Assembly: GCF_050947875.1 (NCBI RefSeq)
Contig: NC_134577.1
Location: forward strand, 67,739,139 to 67,803,138
Length of the DNA: 64,000 nt
Direction: 5' to 3'
Source of the DNA: Dermacentor variabilis
Lineage: Eukaryota; Arthropoda; Arachnida; Ixodida; Ixodidae
Position 1 is the first letter of the stretch. Every line of letters starts with the position of its first letter. Shown piece by piece: positions 46,036-59,100 of the stretch. The notes under the pieces are model-generated. The model saw nothing but the letters and a program-made list of their open reading frames with translations, ran no database searches and was not told where the DNA came from. The position numbers and the translations under genes were made by a program.

Positions 46036-47094
46036 TTCTTTTTTTTCGTATGTGCGTTCTCAACCTACAAGTGCCTGTTCAATTATCGGTTCTCGGCAGA
46101 CTCTCACTTTATATATATCGACATTCGATCAACTCAGATCTCAGGGACATCTATGAATCCTGGGTATGGTGGCTATACCCACCATATCCTGGGTATCCAC
46201 AGGACGCCATTGCAGTTAATGGGAGTGCTGGAAGGTTTGGAATCTTGATTGCGTAACTGTGTAACTACATTATAACATCAAACACAAGACTAAGCTGCTT
46301 ATAATGACTTGACCACAGAGCTGGTGGAGCCGTTGTAAGAATTTTAGGAAAGTATTGTGAAGAAATGGCACAGAAGATGGGCGTGCGTTGTTCCTCCATG
46401 CGTGCAGAACAACACTAGAGTAGCTCAGTGCAGTGGCCTAGGCAAAATCTTTTTTTTTTTTCTTTCGAGGAGTTCGGGGGCCACGCACTTCATAGTGTTT
46501 GACCGGGGCGGGGGGGAGGAAACGGGGAGGTATGCCACGTATAGCAAGGTTTTTTTTGGAGGGGGGGGCGGGGGGTTACGTGCTTTATGGCGCCACCCTC
46601 TGGCTACTAGTACACCGTACTCTGGCTACGCCACTGACTCCGTGTAATGGCAGCGGCACTTGTTCTAGCCTGGTAGCTGAGCTAGTGGTTTGAAAATGTT
46701 CGATTTACATAGAATAAAACGGATTTGTATTTTTCTTTTTTTTTAGCGATAAACAAAGCCAGTACTGGATCCGAAAGGCTCTCTTTATAAAATGTGGTGT
46801 TTAAATGCACGTCCCACCGACGGCTCCCCCAACGTTCTTTTTATATTTAAAAACGTTGGCTCCCCGTGAGTACAGAAACCAACTTCGAAGGTCATGGTTT
46901 TGTGGTATGCAAGTGCCATAAGTAGTTGCAAGAACCGGAAAACGTCATAATCTCCAGAGTCGAAAGTGTAAGTTTCGGTTTCTTTTATTTGCACCTGTGC
47001 TAGTGCCATCGTCATCAAGCAGCAACCGCGACAACGGCGTCACCGTGTGCCGAAGTCGTCCAACAAAACAAAAACATCGTGGGAGCCTCTCAAG
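46036..47094. promoter_or_regulatory. Upstream region of the RanBP3-like gene
   Basis: 46036-46780 contains G-runs and repeat-like DNA. From about 46960 the sequence becomes CpG-rich up to the start codon. The start itself lies in CAAGATGGCGG, a YY1-type motif common at CpG-rich, TATA-less housekeeping promoters, which would also serve as the translation start context. No TATA box is evident. Confidence 0.4.
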
Positions 47095-47107
47095 ATGGCG
47101 GAGAAAG
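47095..47107 (+). CDS. RANBP3: RanBP3-like exon 1 (13 nt coding)
   Basis: ATGGCGGAGAAAG followed by a GTAAGC donor, giving MAEK plus one base. The context AAGATGG is strong. It lies in a CpG-rich block, as expected for a first exon. Confidence 0.6.
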
Positions 47108-50100
47108 GTAAGCCCGACCTGAATATGGAGCAAAAAAAGAAAGGATTGTCGCTGTCGCTTTCGTCTCGGCAGCAAAGTGCGTAGCTCTATTGCAGGATCG
47201 CGCTCGTCGGGGCGTTGCCGCAGCGGCTCAGTTTTTCCGATTTATTTGCCGCAACGCGTGGCGTCAAAACCGATGTCCAACTAACGTGCCGTGGTGCCAG
47301 AGCTATTTGCCATTGCGTCTCGCTGTCGCCGTAAAAAGGCGCTGTCGGTAAACAATGACGACCGCGACTCGTCGCCTTGCGTTAGCGCGCACGCCAAGCG
47401 AAGAATTGCGCAGCCCTACCGTACAGAAAAATGCAGCGAACGTTCCTCTGGTGAAGGCTTCCGTGCGAAGCTAGCTCTGAGAGCCCGCGGCATCTCGCAC
47501 TGGGCGAGCTACAGGAAAAGCCGCTGCGATCGCGCGCGCGTTCGCTCTGTGTCAGCACCGCCCCGAAATCGTCGGCAATATGCGCCTAAAATAAATCGCG
47601 TACGGCCTGGTTAGTTGGCGCGTGGCGTGAAGTTGTTCCATCGGCGGCGAGTATTGGCAGTGCGACGTGACTCTACGCTGCGCGACTGGCGCGCCGTGAA
47701 TTCGCGACCCCCCCTCCCCGTTTTCTTTCTTTCTTTTTTTTTTTTTTTGGCGTAGCTCGAAGTGGCTGGTAAATGGAAAGTGTTGGGTGACGAGGCGCGA
47801 TGGTTTTTCGCTTTGCTGCCTGCGGGCGCCGTGACTATGGCGACGACAGAGCAAGTTGCTGGTGTGCGTGACGCTGTGCGCCGGTAGCGACAGATAGGGG
47901 CTCTGCTGCAACAGATACGCAGCCTCCGGTCAGAACAGCCCGCGCTGTGGCCTATTTTCTTAGTTTTGCGGTGGCGGCTGGCGTTGACAGCAGTTGTCGC
48001 ACGATCCCCCCCTGTTGCACAGATTGTATCGTGGCGTTTAAAGCGCTGCTCTGAGAAATCACTCTAGGAGAATTTTGTGATACGCGCTGTCGAGGTTTCC
48101 GCCGCCTCATACGAATCTAATACTGCGAGGAACCGTTCTGGCGAGCGCGGTAGTGTGGCGTCGGGACAGTTGCTGTGCGTTGCCGTCAGGAATCGCGACA
48201 TTCTTGTCAACCTTGGCTTGTGGAACGTCCGACAGCGCGAGTGTATGAAACACGTGGCGGGAAAATTTGCGCCGAAGTCGCGATCAACGTGGTAACGCGA
48301 GCGGTTTGTTGACTCTCGTTTTATCGAGCTTGGATAAGATAACTGATGTGTCACAGTCATTTAGAGCAGTCGCCAGCTTCTCAAATAATCCTGGGTACAG
48401 CTGCGAGCACTTCTGGCACCATCAGTTAACTGGCACCTTTCAAAGCCTACATTTGATTTGACGTGTTCCTTTTCCGCTATGACAACTGTTGACATTCAGG
48501 TACTCCTGAGTCTCAGTCTCGTTTTGTCTAACACCTTTCAATCTTTTTGGCTGTACACACAAGTGATAGGGCTTAATCTTGCTTTAATTGTGTGAGCAGG
48601 TTCAATTGTATTCATTTCTTTACATAGTCTGTGTCCTACATAAATACCTTGTCATTATATGTTCTTGATCAACTTCTGGCCTTACACTTCTTGCATGGCT
48701 CATTGATTACACAAGCCTGCTGCTGCATTGTTCATAGAAAAAGAATGCGTAGATTCTGAGTTTGAAGAGGGCTTGTCAATACTCTTAAAGGGGCCCTGAA
48801 ACAATTTTGGAACATAGTAAGGAAATGTTGCTGACACGTCGTACAGGCTTCTGTGAACATGTGAGCCAAACATTACTGCACTGCATGCAGCAGGGAATTT
48901 AGTCTTGTTTCAGTGCTGTCATGCAGCATTGCCGAAAGCAACTGCTGAACCCACCAACGCCATTGGCTGGTTTTGTGATCACAAGAATGTTCTCAGTTAT
49001 ACATAATTGCAAATTTTTAGTTAAATAAATGAAAAATATATACGTCTGCAATCTCAAAAAGGCAAAAAAAAATATATATAATCTTTTCACTGCACATAAC
49101 TGCATCAGCTGCATGTGGCCTCAGAGATGACAGCAGCATGCTGCATAGCTAGTCTACTATTACCGTCACTCAGTGCCATGACGAGCCCTTTTGCCACCGC
49201 AATGCTCAACTTTTGGACAGGGCCTTGCCCTCTTGGCCTCTCCGTTGTGTAGCTTCCCGCGTGCTAGCGGAGATGGAAAGAGAAAGAAACCCAGATGTTG
49301 GTGCAGTAACTCCGCTTATAGTTAAATGATTAGAAAAAGTTTTGCGGCATGAGATTCGAAAGGCGACATCCTTTAATGCTGAGGCCACTATATGATTAGT
49401 TAGAAAACTCTTTCGAGGCTTCTTTACACTTCATTCTTAACATGCTGTGTCTGCTTGTATTGCTGCCATCATAAATTCTATTTGCAGTGAAATGTGGCGT
49501 ACTGAGCTAGTCAGCTACTAGTAAAACAAAATTGGCTGTTTTAACTAGACCACTTATACTTGTGAGCTGCACAAGGCAACCGATCCCTACAGCTTTTTTA
49601 TGAATAAACCACAAACTATCCCTCTACTTGCTACGAAAGTCCAGAAAACCTTTGCGACTGCAATATGAATGTTGAAGAACATCGGCAATGCTATGAAACG
49701 GAAACTCATGGCATTAAAAAAAAAAATGAAGAAATGCCCAACAAGCTCATAATGCAGGAATTTTTATCAATTGAACAAGACTATGAAGCATACATACAAT
49801 GTTATACAGACACCTAAAAAGATTTGTGGCCCCATTGATTGTGCAATTGTCTCGATGGATTCAAGTTGTGTCAAATTTAGAGTGTACATTGCAAGGTGTT
49901 TACAGCCAAGGTAGAGGGTGCCAAACTGTAGACAAGAAATATGGTAGAAGGCTGCAGCACAGGAACAGGTGGGCACAACTCGGCACACAAAGTGCACAGA
50001 CACAGCGCTGTACTTTTTGTGCCACCTTCATTCAATATTAAGTCACGCTAAAGTGATAGATTAGTGATCAAGAATCTCTACGGTGTGAATATTATCACGA

Positions 50101-53100
50101 ACAGAGCCTTAATAATTGATGTAAATGCAGGACATGGTTAGAGACTTTCCCGGGACATTCAAGTACTTCGCCATTGATGAAAGAATTCCTCAGTTAAATT
50201 CTGTCGCTAGTACTCAACCATTGGTTGCAAAAAACATCCTTGATTGTACTAAAAGATGAAATAAAATGCTACTTGTCCAGTTCTATTTCATCTTTTAGAA
50301 AAAGAACTAATTGAAGTTACCCGTGACAACGACACAGGCGGTCGGAAGATTTCATTCCTGCTCGACTTCGCGCCGCCCATGCCTTCGCGTTTCACAGTTT
50401 CGTTATCGCGTAGTGCTGCGCTGGTTTTGCTGGCTCGCAAAACTTGCACAAACTGCAAGTAGCAGAGAATTCAACTTCCATGTGATGTCGTGGGATGCCC
50501 GAACGGTCTACGCCACTTGACCAAAAAGCAGCTGCAGCGGCAAATCCACCGGCTTGGTACCGCCGTCTGTTAAATGTCGTTTTACTCATTGACAGCAGCA
50601 GAGGGTGGTGATGGCCTATGCTCGTCACCACTCCCCCAGTTGGGTGGCGGGAGATTTGAATTTCGAAAAAGGCATTCGGACCCTTCAGATGTAATTTTCT
50701 TGTAAACTAAGTCTTTTCTTGGCACGAAAGAAGCGCTGCAAGGTTTCTGAAATGGTATTTAAACAGTCCACGTCGACTTAGTATTTGCCCTCAGTGTCCC
50801 CTTAAGAATTATAGTCGTAAAGAGACTGGGAAAAGAATGATTTACACAGACTTCATGTGCACTTTGAGTGCCATAGCATCTAGAGGCACCAAACACAATG
50901 CATGAATCGATGAACTGCTTAATTTACTAGACTACAAGCAAGGCAGGTATTGAGGTAGCATTCTGCAAGTACTAGCCATGTAGGCATAGAGAGAAAGATT
51001 GGCAGACAGAACTTATCAATCAGGACACTCCTTTTGGCCACCTTGGGAAGTGATTTTTATCGCACGCATTGGAATGGAAAGCAGAATCCATCCTTCACAT
51101 TTGAATCTCGTGTAAACATGCAAAGCAAAAGACACAAACATTTCTGTGATATTCATCAACATTTCTATTCCTGTACATCTATCCCTGTTATCTCATTTAA
51201 GAAACAGGCCAATATAGCAAAATCTTTGGCTTTCTTGAGTCAGTAAGTCATCTTAGTAAAATTTGAGCCAGTTGTGAACACAGGTTGAAAACAACCTCTA
51301 GCCACAGTAGTGAACAAAGAAGATATCACGCTGCTGTTTCTTTGTAAAAACATGGATTTTGTGCATTAAAGAAAACCATGAGGTGCTTTAAAAAAGAAAA
51401 ATATTCTCCTACAGGATGCACACTTTTGCCACCAGAGGGACAATAATGAGCAGCATATTGTTTATCGGTGCTACAAAAGGTTTACTTTCTACTTTGTTCA
51501 TTTCATGGTGCTCACTATTGCATACATTCTCAAGTTAGTGTGCTAGTGCATACCTGTGTGTGTTTGTATGTTTTTCTGTAGCTCTCTCGATATCATCCCT
51601 CATTCCCTATTACACCTTGACTATAGTCGGGAACAACTTAAGGCAGGAGAGGCCCTGCCCAGATGATCGAAGCACAGCAGCCAATTGCTTTTTCGACTGA
51701 AGAAATAGCGCCCATGGCATGATTCGGCCCAGTTCGTAGCGTGGGCTGCCATTATCTCCGTTGGCGGGGTCACCCGCCGTTTGTCTCATTACATGTCTAG
51801 AGTGCACGCCCATTGGTGGAGGCTTATGGGTATCCACCTTTGAGGGGCTAATGCTGCTGCCTTCTAAAGCTATAGTATGCCGAGCCTGTCTCTGTAGGCT
51901 AACCTCTCAGTTACGTAAATTTCTCTCTCACCTTCATACTCGCATTTTATGACATGCTGTTCGGTATATATAGGTTTTGTGGGGTTCGTTACTGAATTGT
52001 GCAAGTTTCGTAGGCAATGGCAGAGGCTGTGTAAATAACATGGTGGCAAGTGTCCCAAAGCTAGTGGCCAACTGTCTGAGCACTTACGCTCAGGAGGCTG
52101 GAAATTCAAGATGTATCTTTTTTTTCACAACTGTAACACCTGTACCACTCATTGTTGGCATGGTAAGACCTCTAAGCTTGCTGTTGTACTAGTAAACTGT
52201 AGATACACCGACATGCTGTCTTGCAGTCTTCTCAAATGGTTTTCATCATAAGGCACCAACCTGTCGCGGACAAGTTGCTTGATGTCATTGGGCACTTGTT
52301 AGAACAGCAGAAAGCTTGGGAAACTGGAGCAATTCGTGGCGCAGAAAGGCAGGCGCTCATACCGCAGACTTCTAAGATGACAAGGCATTCTCATTCTTCT
52401 TGCATCCTTGTTTTGCCATGGATGGACAGTTGCTATGTAGTGAAATTAGCAAATAGATATTGCATTTGCATGTACTTAATGATGCAACCATGATTGTAAC
52501 GCAAGAGGGGACTTTGTGGGTCTCTCGGAAAAAGAAAAATGTATGCGCTTATAACGCCAAGTGATGCGGCAAGAAATGGGAATTGATGCACAAAAGAGGG
52601 TGCCCACTGTGCGCTTTGTTCATCGTTACTACAAACTGCCGTCACAAAATGCAGCGAAAAGATGAATGTATGCACAGTTTACTCGTCACTGCTGACATAT
52701 TCGTCAATGTCAGCAAGAACAGCGTTGTCCTCCGTGCCACGAAAGTAATTGAACACACAGAACTACAGAAAGGCCTGCGACAACGTTCGAACACAGCTAC
52801 ATGTGTGGAGGTGCTCAGGAAAAGTCTACGAAAAATAACCATTGCATTCATGCCGTGAACCCGAATATAACGCGAGGCAAGTTCTGAAGCCTGAAAATTT
52901 GCAAAAAAAAAACTCGCGTTATATTTGTGCAAATACAATAATTGTGCCGAGCTGTGATGGGAGGTGATTGCGGAGCAGTTGGGCTTAAGTCGAGGTCTGC
53001 TTTATTTCTTGCTTTTCTCAGGTGGCAGTCCAGGCAATGGAGATTCTGGGCTTGTCTCCAGTTCCTGCCTGTCATCTGGAGGTAAGACGGCTTGGAGTTT

Positions 53101-56100
53101 GGGAAAGCACGGTGTTGCTGGCCTGCTGGAAGCAGCGAATACCCTTCATTGATATTGGATGGCAGAGTGTTAAACCTAAACATTCTTTTCCCCAGTTTTT
53201 GTTTAAGTTCAGCGAAAATGGTTCCACCAGAGCGAGAAAAATAATGGTTTAAACTGTTTCGAGCCAGTTTTTAGTTCGTTTGCATAACCAAACAATAATT
53301 ACAGATAAACACCATAAGTTTGTCTAGTACAAGAACTCGACAGTGCTCCTGGTCTGCATGGCAAGACATCTTAACAAATTTATGTGTGCTGCGTTTCAAA
53401 GACTGCAGGTACAGTGAAACCTCATTAATTTGTATCTGGCGGGGAGAAGGCACAACCACGCAATAAACGGTAGCACACACTAACACGCCAAATAGAAACT
53501 TCCGTCTCTCGACGTGTTCCACTGCTGCCAACAAATATATCAATGCGATGCCACCGTAAATTTTACCTAAAATATGCGCTATAAGGCATTTCCCCCCCGC
53601 TCTTTTGTTTTCCAAAGCAGTGAAAAAAATGTGGTTCCGTTCCATCACTGTCAGTAGCACAAACGGCATACCAAACAGCATTTGAAAACTTTGGCATGGA
53701 ACACAGCGGCGACATAGTGGCAGAGTGGACAACTTGTCCGGTTTTGCCCGATATGTATGTGCTTGTTTGTGTAATGATTGGTTATTGAGTGAGGACCGGT
53801 GCCACTTCATTGAAACAGAGTACCTGCGGCAACTTGATGTAGATCGCGGTAGATGTGGTGCCGATCATGGTGGTGCCAAGCGAGCGCTATTGCCAAGCTG
53901 CGATCTTGCCTGCTTCAGGCTCGTGCGAGGTTGAGGTGCAAACAGTCATACATTCATGGGCCTGTTCTAAGGGTATCCACAGTTTAAGTTCTAAAGGTTA
54001 AATTGGCCAGAATTCATTGCACTTCAGAAATTATCAGCACCAACTTTTTTTTTATCTGTCTGGAAACAGTTACGAGCTCCTCAGATAAGGGATGGCAAGT
54101 CCTGCATTAGGGTCAATCGTCTGACTGTTTCGGTAAAAAAAGCTGGTCTAATTTGCATCACTATTGTCTAGTTATACCTCCAAGTATTTTAACCTGTTAG
54201 CCTGTACGGCAAAGGCAGTGTGGAGGAAACAGTTTAAAGGTCGCACAGTAACTTTATAAGCAAGCAACTTTACAGAGGCTTGTGCCATTAACAGCTTACA
54301 GTGTGTGTATCCGAGGGCTATCTAAGGGCTCAGTTAGCAGAGTTTATTCTGTAGTTTACGGTGTTTGACCAAGATAGATCTTTGGACAGTGTATTTAATT
54401 ATTGTATTTAATGTATGTATTTAATTATCGTGTCTTTCCTGTCAAAAAGAATTTCGAGTCTCTCTCTTCAACCACCCTGTTATAAGTCTCCCACTGCCAG
54501 CAAGATATTTGACAATCACCCATTATTTGAAATGCTCACAAATGTATTGCTAACATGCCTGCAGCCCTTATGTGTCACGTTGAAAACTGCATTAATGGCG
54601 CTGCAACGTGGATGATGCAATGCTGGATGTAGCTCTACCTGTGAGACTGTCGTGCTGCTGCGGGCATATTGTGGGCAGGTTATCATCTTTTACAGAAGTC
54701 TATTTGCTGCAGTACAATTTCTTTAAATAGTGTGTTAACTATGTTGAGAACATAAATTGGTTCGGGTCACCAGTCTTGCACACAGGCAGAACCTTTGTGA
54801 ATGTAAGAACATTGGGGTAAGATAGTTTAATGCATAGTTAAACACTCGGCAAAGGGCATTAACATGCGGCATTAAGAAATCAACATTGTTTGTCAGGATT
54901 GCAACAGGAATAGTGCTACTAAGTACGGGTGCCTTATTAGCCGACAGTTTGCCCAGGGTTGATCTTATTTCGTCAGGCGTTAGTTTGCAAAAAACAAAAA
55001 TTGCTTTCGACAGTTCTCTGAACCCTGGTAGTTGTGGAACTGCACCTCTAAATATGACTTTTTTTTTTTTTGTGCATGTTCCCCCCTCCTCCTCCCGCCT
55101 TCTTTATCACCTGACCGGGCACCACAGCTGGCATGCTGGGACTGTCGCGGATCCAGCAGAACCCATTTGCCATCAAGACCACCACCCCAACAAGGAGCGT
55201 AGCAGACAGCACGGAAAACAAAGGTGAGAGGGAGGGTAGTTGTCTGCTTCATGACCTGATGATGAAGGTACGAAAGCACTTAAATGCGAAAGCGATCATC
55301 CAATAACATGGCCCAAGTTTGTCAACATGTTGCTGCACGCGCAAACGCTTGCCTTTGATCTAGACAGTACGTATCTTGACAGTTGTCATGCTGTCGCTAC
55401 AGATAGATGAATATACAGTCAGTGCACAGACTGAATCTTCGTCCTCTAGTAACATGACAGAGGTTGACTGTGCTGTGATGGCCGAATGATTGTGGGTTTC
55501 TTCACAAGTCATTGTCCAGCGCTCCCCTAGCTGCCCACGTCGGCACAGTCGTCAAAAGTGGAGGTGAAGGCACTTAAAATTGCCTAAGTTGTTCGGGACT
55601 GGGTTGTTATTTAACACGGAAATTAACTAACGCTGACGTGCGGAACTCGCACGACAAATTGCATATGCTGCCTTTACAACTCAAGAGCGCAGCTTTTCTT
55701 GAGGTTTGGGCACAGTCAACGACTGCTGAATCATTTAGGCTTTGCTAGTTTCAGTTTTGAGTAGACACTGGCGACATGGCCGATGACCATGTTAGTGATG
55801 TATCAAAACCAAAGTGTTGTTATTCAAACTCCAGGTCATGCAGTTTGGGTCTGAATTATTGTATGGTGTGCTGTAAGGTGTGCCAAATTTTGGTCGTCTT
55901 AATGTAGTAAGTCTCGGGCCATGACGGTGCCACGAAGTTGTCTGAATAATCAAGCATGTCCGAAATGACGGTGTCTGAATTACCGGTTGGTGACTGGATG
56001 TGTTTTAGTACATAGTTTTGAATTTGTAAACTTCGTGCTGTACTTTTTTAATCTTGCTGATTTTTGCAATTTAAAAAAAAAGGGCCTAATTCAAACTCCC

Positions 56101-59100
56101 ACTTTAGTAGAGTTGCTAGAATTTATCTGTTCTTTTTTCTCAATTGAAACAAATTTCATTTTAATCGGTCGAGCAGTTGTCTTTTAAAAGCCTCTCTGCC
56201 TTTTGAATGTACTATTTGAATAGGGAAATTGGAGTTGGCCTTGAGGTAGGGTTTCCTGTTAAAAAAAGGGGGCAGTATTCCTTATTTCACTGCATCAATG
56301 TAACAGTTGTGGCGTCTCTTCTCTTGTCTGTGTGCAGAGACGAAGCCCATTGTTGCTCCGCCCACCTTAGTTCTTGGCGCAGGTGAGTGTGAACACTGCT
56401 TGTAGTAACACAGAAGGAAATAAGGGGAGTGGGGGAGAGAACCGAAACAACTTTGGCGGCACTGTAGAGCTTCAATATTACATAGAGGGAAGTGGCCACT
56501 GTCTGTGTGAATTTCTTACGGGCACTGTGGCGCCCTGCGAATGCCAGTATGGGGATGCGCGAGGCTTCGTCTCAAACTTGGCTTGGCCTAAAACAAGGTC
56601 ATGGCTGCACAAATAAAGCTTTCTCGAAATGAAACCCTTTTAAAGAGTTTTCATTCACCCTTACTGTGCCTTTCAACAAAGTTTACTCACCATGCATAAT
56701 AAGCATGTGAGGAAAAACAAATGAATTTTTTGCATGTCATATGATTGCACATCCAAATACAAGTCCTCATTATTGAATGAAAATGTTTTGTCTAATGTTA
56801 AATAAAGATTTAGTATAGAGCAAATAATTGGGACAGATGAGGTGTAGACAGGTGTCCTGGCTCTCTGAGAATGATGCCAATTCAAAGCCATCACATCTTG
56901 GCGTTCCCATGCATACAACAGTGGTGCAGCCCTGGAGTGGTGGTCAGTAATCCAGGGCAGTGGTAGGTGCTTCTCCTGCTGCCCATTGTAGGAACCCTGG
57001 CCCCAGCCTTACATAGCCGTCAGAACACTTATGTGTGGTCTCTATGTGGTTGTGGCTTTTTGTGCTCCTGTGTATAGTTTCTTCTTCTTATTTTTTTTAA
57101 TATATGTATTCTTTACCTCACACCAAGTGGTTTATACTAAAATTTCTGAACTAGAGATGTGTCCGAAAAGCAAAGCTGGACCATTCCATCTTAGTGAGGG
57201 CACAAGGAAACGTTGACGTGAAGTGAAGATTGGGGAGGTCCTCCTCCTTGCTTCCTGCAGGTCGAAGTTGTCTAATTTTGCTGTGTGGATCCCGTTCCGT
57301 GTGCATCTGTGCGTTGCAGGTTTTAGGACAACGAAATTACTGGCTTTTATATCAAAGGAAATTATCCAGTCATTTGCCCTGAATGAGCAGGAGCATTGAG
57401 CCGCGCATGGACTTCAACTGGCGTGCCTCTCTTGACCTGCCGTCCACTTCACCTTTGAAGGCGGGACAGTTCACGTGCTGCCAATTTTCGTAAAAACGCA
57501 CTGTGCCTGTTCACCTCGTTATTATGTAGAAGTATTGCTTTTACACGGTGATAAACTTGGAGAAAAAGAAAAGTCACAGAAACGAGGCACCATGCACTGT
57601 TGCATGCAGGCACGTCAGAATTTATACAATCAGGGATGTCGCAAATCCCTCATGCGGCGCGGGCCCTGCAGCCTGTAGCTTGAGTAGGTTGGTCAGCGGA
57701 CAGGGCCCAGCCACAGATGAGGTCACATAGAAAACCTTGAAACATTTTCAGCCAAATCTCTTTATAGTAGAGTCACATTGGCCACAAAAATACTTTCGTT
57801 ATATCTGATACGCATCACATTGAGGTTTGACTGTAATTACATTACTTTGTAACGAGCGGTCAGCTCAACAAGCTGCTCCTAACAAATAGTAATAGAAAAC
57901 ACTTTGCTCCATGGTGAGAACTGCTTTTTATTAGGAGTGTGCAATAACCTAAATATCACCGAATCGAATCAAATATAGTGAATGTTTGAATCATCATATT
58001 TGCAAATAGAATATTTTAGATTAGATTTTTAAAATAAATATTCAATATATATTCGGTGTAGAGACCCACGTGGTGCCACATCTCACATGCGCCGTGGAGC
58101 CCCCGTGCTTGATGTCACCCATACGAGTGTTTCGCTTCATTTTTGGCACAAAAGGAGCGCCGAGTACATCGCGGGCGGGCCGTCGCCCTGGTTTACACGG
58201 CAGCAGACTTGGTCACTGCGAGTGCTCGCTGATGTTAGCGTGATGCGGGGCTCATACCCATAGCGCCTGAAAGTCGCAATTTGCAGAATGGCACCACGTC
58301 AGCCAGGTCCACCTCGGCTGGTACAGTGTACAGACAGGTTGACAGGACCCGTCTAAATGATGATGCGACGCAGGCAGAGGAAATGGCAACAAAAAGAAGT
58401 GCGGATTTTGTAAAGTGCGAAAGCATGTGCGAAGATCGGGTCCTTTCAAGAGCTGTAAACCTAACCTGCACGTGTGATCTCGGGACCGTTCACTGATGGG
58501 CCACCCATACGCACATATTAGCAGCAAGCATCCTGCGATGGCTTGCATCCCGTTACATCGTCCAGTGACAAATTTCTTCATGACTACACTGTCTAGGCCA
58601 TTAGACCTAAAGGTGCTGCTTCATCGGGTATCGGCGAGTAACATTACAGTTTGGTGCCAAGTCGGCGCAGAACTACTCACAGCAGCCACACAACGCTTGT
58701 AAATCAACAAGCTGCCTCGTAAACTAAAACGAGTCCATGGGATGGCAACAAAGTTGTTCCCGACTGCCATCTTTGCAATGCCGCTCGGTGGCCTCTTGTT
58801 CCTAACACAGTTCGTAGACGCACATTGGTCTCTCTTTGTAGCTTTGAGCAATCAATCACAAGACTAGCTTTGTATTTACAAAGCGGGCATGAGAGTGTCA
58901 AGGCTGATTGCATGGATTTGCATGGATGACGGATGAATGAGGGCGGGGAAGTGTTGTCCAAACTTGCCATGACCCTCCAGATTTCAGAATCTTTGACAGG
59001 TGGCAACCAACACTGAACATGACAGTGAAAGGACGTGGATGGCACCGCCTTTCAATTTTGTTAAAATTGTTGTGATAGTTGATATTTGATTCATATTCGG

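Noticed and set aside
46785..47015. Minus-strand 77-codon frame opposite the RanBP3 promoter
   Set aside because: It begins at a plausible ATG, but the sequence contains a local ACGTT-GGGGAGCC duplication and has no recognisable domain or splice support. It looks like repeat-derived DNA.
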